Below, in pieces: positions 25,622 through 33,155 of a stretch of 64,000 nucleotides of DNA (the first letter of the stretch is position 1; each line of letters starts with the position of its first letter). Both the position numbers and the translations under genes were made by a program. A model generated the notes under the pieces. It searched no databases. It had not been told where the DNA came from and saw only the letters and a program-made list of their open reading frames with translations. The DNA is taken from contig OX365930.1 in assembly GCA_947243795.1 (NCBI GenBank), positions 213,501-277,500 of the forward strand. The letters run 5' to 3'. The stretch is from Saccharomyces uvarum (taxonomy: Eukaryota > Ascomycota > Saccharomycetes > Saccharomycetales > Saccharomycetaceae).

Positions 25622-28600
25622 CTATAAGCTTGTGATGGATACTTGATCTTGATCTGGGTTACCAAACGCTATATCTCGGATTTGCGCCATCCAGGGGTCT
25701 ATCAGTAGTTCCACGGCAGAAGCTCTTGTAGTAGGATCTTGAACTAAACATCTTTCCAAGAAGGTTCTTCCCTTTGAAGTCACTTCATCCTTGTTGGGAA
25801 ATTGAGGGATATGCCCTGCAGCTACATGATACATGATAGCCCATTCGTTATCCAAGTTGGACCAGGGTCGTCTCCCCGTGACCATTTCCAACACAACACA
25901 TCCCAATGCCCATACATCGTCTGCTCCAAGCTTGCCCTTTGCCGCGGAACCTGAAATAGTCTCTGGTGCCATATACATTGGTGTCCCCATCATACCGTCC
26001 ATATGATTTGTTTCGGGTTCAGACTCAGGAATATCAAGGCCATCTTTTGTAGCATTCCTCATAGCTCTGGTGCTTGTTTCTACGAAAGTACGTGCTGTAC
26101 CAAAATCGACGTATTTGATAATCCCGTTGAAGTCTAAAAGAATATTCTCTGGTTTAATATCACGATGCACCACACCAGATTGATGTAAATATGTCAATCC
26201 CTCTAACAATTCCAGAGTATATACTTGTGTCACCATTTCATCTTCAATACGACCATGCTCCAAAAGAGCTGCCAAAGAGCCTCCTTCACAATATTCCATG
26301 AAAATGTTCACTTTATCGCGATGGACTTCCACACCATAATATTGAACAACGTTGGGATGGTTTAACATCTCCAGCACATTCATCTCCTCTTTGATGAGGG
26401 GGAAGATCTTTTTCATTGTCTTTGTATCATGCAAATTGATCTCTTTGACGGCTAAAATTTCACCGTTTTCTAAATTGACTGCAGAGTACACCTGTCCAAA
26501 CGTCCCACCCCCAATAAAGTTTCTCTTTTGCCATCTCATCGAGACGTTCGATAATGACGAAGCTAGTGATAGTAAATATTTGTTTCCTTGATCCGTGGCA
26601 TCCAAGACTTTTCCCATTTGTCTCGGATTTTTCTTCATAGTCTGTTCTAAGTCGCGGATAGCTTCCAATCTCAATTCACTATTTATTTGCAGTGTGGCCT
26701 CCTCATCAATATTCTCTTTAATATCGATGTTAAGTCTTGCCTGCTGTGTACCCTTCTCAGCTTCAGTAGCCCTTGCACCCATCACATCAAAATGCGAAAT
26801 TAACAACGACATACATACAGATATCTTTTCCTTAAGTTCTTGAAATTGACTATTATCCAATGTCAAAATATTATAGCCGCTTGTCATCTGCATGGCAAAT
26901 TCCATCGCTGGAACACACCATCTAAAAGTTTGCTGTTCAGTGGGGTCGCAAACTTCGACGAGAAATTTTAACCAGTTAATACTCAATTTGACCATCAACA
27001 AGATGATGACAGATTTTTTCTTTGAACTGAACACGTTATTCTTCAGGAAACTCCGTCCAAAATCCCTCTCAAACATGAATATTGTATTCAGTAGCTCGGT
27101 CTCTGGGAACTGTTCCATAAGGCTCTTAAAAATTTTGTCATAGTTGTCCAAAACCGTATAAGTTAATTTGTAATAGGCTTTGTTAATTCTTTGCAATGAA
27201 TATTCGATAGCATCGAGTGAACATCGTTTCTCCACAACCGAGACAGAATCACCCAAAATTTGATTAAGTTTGTCGGATTGGTAATCCAATGCATAGTTGG
27301 AACCCTGATTGAATAGGACTAGAGTGTTTGTCTCATTAGATGTCAAATTAACATCACTACAAGCCAAACATTTGCCCTCAGAGAGTTTATATATTTCCCC
27401 CTCCCAAACCATCGACTCTCCAGGAACAAGTACCACTAGTGCACCCAATATACTCAAAGCGTGCTCTAATTCGAGGACTTCTTTGCTCTCCTCTTTAATG
27501 TACCGATCGTAGTCGTCAGTAGAAACTCTTTCTTGTTTCGAAATTGGGGTTCTGCCCAAGTGGGTCGACGAGGTGTTCGCTGCCAAACGATAGTACGGAA
27601 TACCTTTGCAGTCCCCCCCCTTCAGTATCAAGAGATTTGGATCTGCCTCCTCCGCTGAGATGTCATACATATTCAAGTTATTTTGAATGTCCAATTTGGG
27701 AACTAAATCGCAACCGATATCTTTATTTTGCAAGATTCTCAAAATGGTATCATCGTCACAACCCAATAGCTCAGGAGATGCCAGCAGATAGATGCCATCA
27801 GACTCCAAATTCCCACCTGAATAGATCAAAAAATAGCCAGCATTTTTTAATCTTTTCAAGAGGTTTGTATTATGATTGATTTTATAACTGACAGAATTTT
27901 GAAAAGTCTTTGTCAGGACGTTGCTAAACCGGTTTAGCTTCCGTTTCATGGTACCCAGATTTTCAAACATCAAACCCAGCCATTTCTCAGCTTCTGAAGC
28001 ATTAGCAAAAGTCGGTAGAGGGGTTTGTTGCTCCAAGAAGTAGAATTGCAACTTGTGAAGCAGCCTTAAGGTCAACTTGAGGAACTCAGGGGGGATAACC
28101 ACTTCCGCGCCATTGATGTAGTGGCCGACATTTTTCAAATCGTCCCAATACCTCAAGAGCAAATCAGGAGCTTTGAAATTCTTCTGGCTGGAGTCAATTA
28201 GCTTCAAATTCAAAAGAGAAAATAAATAGCGAATGGCCTCTGTGACGGTGTCTTCGAATTTCGGGTCGAAGTTTATTTCGAATGGCCAATTGGTGCAGTA
28301 TTTTGTCAGCGTGTACTTCAATTGAACAGACAGTCGAATAACAGAGTTGAAGTCATCGATCATTTGATCGATCATCATCATTGTCGGATTTTTCAGTTTC
28401 TGTGCATACGATAGTCTAATCAAGATAATCTCTTTGATGAGGTGGACGGGGAAAATCAGCAGTAATTTCAACCCCTCGTACGGATACTCAAGGTTCATCT
28501 TCGTTAGTGTTTCTCCATAGTTTGCAATGCTCTGTTTCAGTTTGAACATCCAGGCCGATAACGGGTAGAAAACGTTTCTTTGAAAGACAGACTCGATCTC

Positions 28601-29647
28601 CTTCTCCTTCATCAGTTGTTCCGCAAGACTTTTCAGTTTGCAATTCCAGTTCGTTATGTTGTCGGTGTCCTCTTGAAAGTTGTTTGCACCACTCGTCGGC
28701 GAGCAACGATATATCCAGTAGTCTAAATCGCGTCGCTTCAGCGCTAAATTGGTCTTGAAAGTCAGCCACGAGTTCATCACGTCCACCCTGTCGGTGAACT
28801 CGCGAGTCCTGGTGATCGGCTTGTTCCTGTACATTTTCTTCATGTTGGGCCAATGCGAAATAGCGCTGTGATACCTGTTCATGAGGCCTTGCAAAGTGTC
28901 TGCCAGCGCATTCGGAGACATTTTCTTGCCCTGCGGGACCCGAAACTCCATTATCTCCTCAAACAGCAAGTCCGAACTGTTCCTTAGGTACTTCAGTGAC
29001 CGTTCCATCTCCTGCACGGTCTTCCCGTTCAGCCACGCCTTCAACTCGAGCCATATCTCGTCCGAGAGTTCTGTGTTCAAGCCCGGCTTCTTCACCTGGT
29101 TGGCAATCCGGGTCTTTTCGCTCTTGACGATATCGCCCTTGAGCACGTTGGTCAGCATTGACTGCCACTTGAACCGCTCCTCGATACACTCATCCCCGGC
29201 CAGCTCCGCTAGAGCATGCGACTCCGAGTTCATGGCCACCAGTTCGGCGGTGTCCAAGCTCATTTCCCTGCGCTGAGGCGTGGCCGTGAAGAAGGGGGAG
29301 CCCGAGTCCATGTCTTCGTCCACCGGCAACTCGTAGTCCTCGTCGTACCGGGTCGTGGGTACAATGCCCCTCGTGTAGTAGTCGTCCAGTGCAGTCTTCT
29401 TCAATCTCTCCAAGTATAGCGACTCGTTCAACACGTACTGGTTCTTGAAAGTCCGCTGACCCGGGTGCGTGGACCCATGCAGGTCAGACCGCGACGAACT
29501 CCTGCTGGAGTGACTCGACGAAGCTGACGACACCCTGCCTATGCTGGACAGCCTCTTCATGAGCTTGCTCGAGGCCCCCAGCGGCGAAGCCGGCAACCCG
29601 CCGCACTCAACACTTCGTTCTTGCTGCTGCGTATACGCCGTGCCCAT
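25622..29647 (-). CDS. SSK22: MAP kinase kinase kinase Ssk22 (HOG pathway)
   Basis: Ssk22 is one of two redundant MAPKKKs (with Ssk2) activated by the response regulator Ssk1 under osmotic stress; it phosphorylates Pbs2, which activates Hog1. The product is 1341 residues (S. cerevisiae about 1331). A Ser-rich N-terminus is followed by a long helical regulatory region that includes the Ssk1-binding zone. The C-terminal kinase domain (about 1038-1325) has glycine loop GGGTFGQVYS near 1044, HRDIKPENILL near 1161, DFGTA and GTPMYMAPE. I start at the ATG 29645-29647; upstream in-frame codons encode a poly-Leu stretch from CAG-type repeats and have no ATG. The N-terminal 120 residues are very divergent from S. 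cerevisiae. Confidence 0.96.
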   Translation of the reverse strand: MGTAYTQQQERSVECGGLPASPLGASSKLMKRLSSIGRVSSASSSHSSRSSSRSDLHGSTHPGQRTFKNQYVLNESLYLERLKKTALDDYYTRGIVPTTRYDEDYELPVDEDMDSGSPFFTATPQRREMSLDTAELVAMNSESHALAELAGDECIEERFKWQSMLTNVLKGDIVKSEKTRIANQVKKPGLNTELSDEIWLELKAWLNGKTVQEMERSLKYLRNSSDLLFEEIMEFRVPQGKKMSPNALADTLQGLMNRYHSAISHWPNMKKMYRNKPITRTREFTDRVDVMNSWLTFKTNLALKRRDLDYWIYRCSPTSGANNFQEDTDNITNWNCKLKSLAEQLMKEKEIESVFQRNVFYPLSAWMFKLKQSIANYGETLTKMNLEYPYEGLKLLLIFPVHLIKEIILIRLSYAQKLKNPTMMMIDQMIDDFNSVIRLSVQLKYTLTKYCTNWPFEINFDPKFEDTVTEAIRYLFSLLNLKLIDSSQKNFKAPDLLLRYWDDLKNVGHYINGAEVVIPPEFLKLTLRLLHKLQFYFLEQQTPLPTFANASEAEKWLGLMFENLGTMKRKLNRFSNVLTKTFQNSVSYKINHNTNLLKRLKNAGYFLIYSGGNLESDGIYLLASPELLGCDDDTILRILQNKDIGCDLVPKLDIQNNLNMYDISAEEADPNLLILKGGDCKGIPYYRLAANTSSTHLGRTPISKQERVSTDDYDRYIKEESKEVLELEHALSILGALVVLVPGESMVWEGEIYKLSEGKCLACSDVNLTSNETNTLVLFNQGSNYALDYQSDKLNQILGDSVSVVEKRCSLDAIEYSLQRINKAYYKLTYTVLDNYDKIFKSLMEQFPETELLNTIFMFERDFGRSFLKNNVFSSKKKSVIILLMVKLSINWLKFLVEVCDPTEQQTFRWCVPAMEFAMQMTSGYNILTLDNSQFQELKEKISVCMSLLISHFDVMGARATEAEKGTQQARLNIDIKENIDEEATLQINSELRLEAIRDLEQTMKKNPRQMGKVLDATDQGNKYLLSLASSLSNVSMRWQKRNFIGGGTFGQVYSAVNLENGEILAVKEINLHDTKTMKKIFPLIKEEMNVLEMLNHPNVVQYYGVEVHRDKVNIFMEYCEGGSLAALLEHGRIEDEMVTQVYTLELLEGLTYLHQSGVVHRDIKPENILLDFNGIIKYVDFGTARTFVETSTRAMRNATKDGLDIPESEPETNHMDGMMGTPMYMAPETISGSAAKGKLGADDVWALGCVVLEMVTGRRPWSNLDNEWAIMYHVAAGHIPQFPNKDEVTSKGRTFLERCLVQDPTTRASAVELLIDPWMAQIRDIAFGNPDQDQVSITSL

Positions 29648-30023
29648 TTCTGTTCTCACCTGTACCGCAATGCTTTTCGTGGACGTAAATTCTGAGTAAG
29701 TCCTCGCCAACAGTAGCAGCAGTAGCAACAGCAGCAATAGCAGTTATTCATATCCTATTGTTCCTGGCATCGCCTTTTTTTTTACATAAGGTGTCAAGGC
29801 ACGGGCCCGAATTTCCACTTTTCCAGCCCGGGGTTAAACCCAAAAATAGCTAGGTCTGAAACAATTTATTTGTATAACCCTGACATAAGGGTCCAAAACG
29901 ATTAGGGCTCATTAGGGCTGGTACTGCAGGGGTTTTCCTGGCAAATTTCGATGATAATAGAGGCATCTTCGTCGTCATCTGAAGCAGTTGAGGCTGGCAC
30001 GCAGGCACTCGCGGTAAGACAAG
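29648..30023. promoter_or_regulatory. SSK22-SOL2 divergent promoter with tandem Tbf1 sites
   Basis: This 376-base gap between divergent starts contains a CAG/TAG-type triplet stretch in the SSK22 leader (29709-29743) and two tandem decamers at 29901-29920. Each decamer begins ATTAGGGCT, giving TTAGGG at 29902-29907 and 29912-29917. Read on the other strand, each is AGCCCTAA, an exact Tbf1 binding consensus. No other gene is evident. Confidence 0.7.
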
Positions 30024-30953
30024 ATGACTACGACGGTGCCCAAGATATTCGCGTTCCACGAGTTCTCAGGCGTGGCGGAAGCCGTGGCAGACCATGTGGT
30101 CCATGCACAGGACAGCGCACTGGCCCCCAAGGGCGAGAGAAAGCATTCCGTGACTAACCTTAGCGTGAATGCATTGGACATGACCAGAGAAGTGTCCTGC
30201 AAGAGTACGGCGTCCGCCCCAGAGGTCAAGAACGGTGGCAGCAGCGGCAACAGCAAGGCTAAGAAGGAGAAGCGGTTCAAGATTGCGCTGTCCGGTGGGT
30301 CGCTGATCCAGGTGCTGCACGAGGGCCTGCTTAAGCGGGACGACGTGCAGTGGGGGGAGTGGGACATCTACTTTGCAGACGAGAGGCTGGTGCCCTTCAG
30401 CTCGAACGAGAGCAATTACGGGTGCACGAAACGGAAGATACTGGACCAGATAGACACGGCGAAGTACGGGACGCCGAAGGTGTACCACATCGACGAGTCG
30501 CTGATTGACGACCCACAGGAGTGTGCAGACAACTACGAGAAGGTGCTCATCCGCGGATTCGCAGGTAGGGACTCCGTCAAGCTTCCGATGTTCGACCTGT
30601 TTCTGCTCGGGTGTGCCCCCGATGGCCATATTGCATCGCTGTTCCCGAACTTTCAGGACAGTCTGCGTGAGAAGCTAGCGTGGGTCGTGCCCGTGGAGAA
30701 CGCTCCCAGCGGGCCCTCGAGCAGGATATCGCTGACCATCCCCGTGATCTGCCACTCTCACAGGGTCACGTTCGTCGTCGAGGGTGCCACCAAGGCCCCT
30801 GTGGTTAAGACCATCATGGAGCGGCCCGAGAAGGGCCTGCCCAGCAGCATCGTCAACGAGGGTGCTGCCGGCCGTGTGTCGTGGTTTGTCGACGACGACG
30901 CCCTCACTGACGTGCTCGTCACCAAAAAGAAGTACAAGTTCCACCCGGCTTAG
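30024..30953 (+). CDS. SOL2: 6-phosphogluconolactonase-like protein Sol2
   Basis: Sol2 belongs to the 6-phosphogluconolactonase family (Sol1-4), found as multicopy suppressors of a los1 tRNA-export defect. In S. cerevisiae, Sol3/Sol4 supply lactonase activity while Sol1/Sol2 do not detectably. The 309-residue protein (S. cerevisiae 315) starts MTTTVPKIFAFHEFSGVAEA. It has a low-complexity Gly/Ser/Lys insert near 70-85, then the lactonase fold with KIALSGGSLIQVLHEGL, YFADERLVPFSSNESNYG and the family motif LLGCAPDGHIASLFPN. It ends KKKYKFHPA, a few residues shorter than in S. cerevisiae. Synteny decides Sol2 over its paralog Sol1. Start is the ATG at 30024. It converges with ERS1 after a 59-base gap. 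Confidence 0.94.
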   Translation: MTTTVPKIFAFHEFSGVAEAVADHVVHAQDSALAPKGERKHSVTNLSVNALDMTREVSCKSTASAPEVKNGGSSGNSKAKKEKRFKIALSGGSLIQVLHEGLLKRDDVQWGEWDIYFADERLVPFSSNESNYGCTKRKILDQIDTAKYGTPKVYHIDESLIDDPQECADNYEKVLIRGFAGRDSVKLPMFDLFLLGCAPDGHIASLFPNFQDSLREKLAWVVPVENAPSGPSSRISLTIPVICHSHRVTFVVEGATKAPVVKTIMERPEKGLPSSIVNEGAAGRVSWFVDDDALTDVLVTKKKYKFHPA

Positions 30954-31012
30954 TCTATCTAGATCATACATACATATGTGTATATAAAAAAAGTGTACAG
31001 ATTTCTCTTGTG

Positions 31013-31792
31013 CTACAGTGGGTATTCCCCCAAACCAGGGTCCCGGCCTCGGTACACCAGCCATTGCAGGATGAAGACGATGTTGAACACCAGCGTCACC
31101 ACCGAGAGCCCGATCTTGCCGAAGTTTGTCATAAATATGTCCAGACTGAAACCTTGGTCCCTCGACAACTGCCAAATCAATTGGAGCAGCGAAGCGATAC
31201 CACCCGTGATATCGAGGAACACGCCCTGGATCGGGAAACAGTCCATGGACTCTCTTGTCCAGTTGTGCATCACCTGCGGGATGTACTTGATCAGCGACAT
31301 CGATATCTTAAGCAGGAACAGGTTGTTGCAGTATGCCAGCGTTATTGAATTGTCCCAGCCGTGCGTGCAGTTCGTATACACGAACTGCACGCTGAGCACT
31401 GCAAAGACGACTAGCGACGTCAACAGGATCCTAAAGTACCCGAGCTTCATCTTGCGGTGGCCTCGTACGGGGAACCGCCAGATCTTGGCCCCGGCAACCA
31501 CCTGCGTCAATAGTACAACGTTCATCATGCAGCCGTGCAGGCAGTACCAGAAATCAAACTGCGTGAGCTTTGGTCGGCCCGAGTCGGACCCCTCGTCTTT
31601 CAATTGCCAGCAATATAGTTGCAGAAAGATGGATATCACCAAGAAGGAGTAGCCCGCCGTGTTCAGCATGACAAAATCCACCGATATCGCACTGGCAGAC
31701 TTGTGACGCCAATTGGTGACTATGGGTGGGTACATCGAAATCGACCACGACGAGACGTATATGAGTCCTAGCAGATCGTCCAACGACAGCAT
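31013..31792 (-). CDS. ERS1: Cystinosin homolog Ers1 (PQ-loop transporter)
   Basis: Ers1 is the yeast cystinosin, a proton-coupled cystine exporter of the vacuole/endosome membrane whose loss gives hygromycin B sensitivity. The 259-residue product (S. cerevisiae 260) has seven hydrophobic segments. It carries two PQ-loop motifs: SWSISMYPPIVTNWRHKS near 15-32, and KYIPQVMHNWTRESMDCF near 160-180 followed by GVFLDITGGIASLLQL. Between them lies a less conserved region. Start is the ATG at 31790-31792. It is divergent to EGO2 (160 bases), and Ers1 has been linked genetically to the EGO/Meh1 branch. Adjacency of ERS1 and EGO2, two genes tied to the vacuolar membrane, is notable but may be chance. 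Confidence 0.96.
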   Translation of the reverse strand: MLSLDDLLGLIYVSSWSISMYPPIVTNWRHKSASAISVDFVMLNTAGYSFLVISIFLQLYCWQLKDEGSDSGRPKLTQFDFWYCLHGCMMNVVLLTQVVAGAKIWRFPVRGHRKMKLGYFRILLTSLVVFAVLSVQFVYTNCTHGWDNSITLAYCNNLFLLKISMSLIKYIPQVMHNWTRESMDCFPIQGVFLDITGGIASLLQLIWQLSRDQGFSLDIFMTNFGKIGLSVVTLVFNIVFILQWLVYRGRDPGLGEYPL

Positions 31793-31952
31793 TTTTCCCG
31801 GTATGTTGCCTTTTTTTTTTTGCCTTGCTTCTTTTCTTGTTTACATATAGAATATATACCTTAAATTTCAAAACTAGTGAAAATAACGGATTTGCGCTAT
31901 CAAATAGCAGAATGCACTAACCCAAACCAAGGCGTCCACACCAAAACCACAG

Positions 31953-32177
31953 ATGGAAGCGGATCAACGGTCGGATATCAAGGGAACTATCACCTTCGAC
32001 TCCCACAACAACGTCATAGAGTCTACAGGCGTGGGGAGCCAGAGATTCGAAGACATAGATGAACTATCGCAAGTCGCGCTGGATGCAAAGGGCTTTGCCC
32101 TGGTACGGGGCGACTCGCTGCTCGTGCACTTGTACAAACACGACGATATGACTTTGGCTGTGTACACCGATGCCTAG
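31953..32177 (+). CDS. EGO2: EGO complex subunit Ego2 (TORC1 scaffold)
   Basis: Ego2 is the small roadblock-like subunit of the vacuolar EGO complex (Ego1-Ego2-Ego3), the yeast Ragulator-like anchor for the Gtr1-Gtr2 GTPases that signal amino-acid sufficiency to TORC1. The product is 74 residues (S. cerevisiae 75). It is easily missed because of its size, but the sequence MEADQRSDIKGTITFDSHNN and the following VIESTGVGSQR, LDAKGFA and SLLVHLYKHDDMTLAVY are clearly orthologous. Alternating hydrophobic residues fit a half-roadblock fold. Start is the ATG at 31953; the frame contains no other plausible start. It converges with FUB1 after 70 bases. Confidence 0.95.
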   Translation: MEADQRSDIKGTITFDSHNNVIESTGVGSQRFEDIDELSQVALDAKGFALVRGDSLLVHLYKHDDMTLAVYTDA

Positions 32178-32247
32178 TGATCTGCTTTTTTTAGTTAAGT
32201 CTGTCTGTATTATTTAAAAACTAAATAACCTAATAAAAATTGCAAAA

Positions 32248-32970
32248 CTAGATAAAGCCGGACCCTGGCCCGCCAAGCCCACCGGATCCGGGCCCAAACG
32301 GTTCGTTGTACCTAGATCCAGGCATCCATCCTGGTGGCATGTCTTCTCGTCTCTGTGCACGCCTTCTATTCGGGTCAAATATCATACCTCCTTGGCTACC
32401 TGCCGAGCCCAAGGGATTGGGCAGCCCTCGAGACCAGTCTGGATGGCTCGTGCCCATGGGGTACAGATCACGGTCCGCATACCCTCCTGCTGGGTTTGTA
32501 AAGTTTGGTTCGGTCACGGTGAGCCCCGGATACGGGTTCAATGGTACCTCTCTCTGTTGCTGCCTTGTTTGCGCTTGGTATTCATCGTCAAACTTTGGCA
32601 TATCGGCACTCTCATTGGGCTGTTTCTTGAGCTGCGTGAGCACAGGCTTCAAATCTGGATCCGCAGGCAACGAGTCTCTTTCCAGGGGCCATTTCAGTTC
32701 CGCAGGCAGTTTGAAGTCCTTGTAATCCACCAGGCACGCCATGGTGATCGACGAGCGATGACGAATGACAACCGTGTACTTGTCGTTGTCTTCCAGTGTC
32801 TGGACCACTGTTAGTTCAAAGGGGGATGCTCCTTCCTCATCGGATAATCCTGCAATATGGAAACTAACTTGTCTTAACTTAGTTCCCGTTGTGCTACGTG
32901 CTATCACATCCACTTTACCCACAGATTCTAGCACCAGTTCCGCCACCAGTTCTACCTTATTTTCGATCAT
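32248..32970 (-). CDS. FUB1: PI31-like proteasome regulator Fub1
   Basis: Fub1 is the yeast PI31 (PSMF1) homolog, which binds the 20S proteasome and acts in its assembly and inhibition. The product is 240 residues (S. cerevisiae about 250). The N-terminal half (about 1-120) is the folded part. The C-terminal half is a disordered Pro/Gly/Arg-rich segment typical of PI31, containing NPYPGLTVTEP, DRDLYPMGTSHPDWSRGLPN and GGMIFDPNRR, then MPPGWMPGSRYNEPFGPG. It ends GGPGSGFI, ten residues shorter than S. cerevisiae because of fewer glycine-tail repeats. Start is the ATG at 32968-32970. No exact PACE (Rpn4) site was found in its short upstream gap. Confidence 0.94.
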   Translation of the reverse strand: MIENKVELVAELVLESVGKVDVIARSTTGTKLRQVSFHIAGLSDEEGASPFELTVVQTLEDNDKYTVVIRHRSSITMACLVDYKDFKLPAELKWPLERDSLPADPDLKPVLTQLKKQPNESADMPKFDDEYQAQTRQQQREVPLNPYPGLTVTEPNFTNPAGGYADRDLYPMGTSHPDWSRGLPNPLGSAGSQGGMIFDPNRRRAQRREDMPPGWMPGSRYNEPFGPGSGGLGGPGSGFI

Positions 32971-33155
32971 GGTTTGGTCCTTTGCGTTGCTGTATAGTAC
33001 TTAGTCGTTAATAAGGGCAAATCAAGAAAAAAAAGGAAGTAATAAACTTATATAAAAACATATACAATTAATGATATACAAAGGGCTGAGAATAAAAAAA
33101 AAAGGGGAAAAAAATACATACGTAATAACATTAAGGCTATACAAACAGGAAAAAA

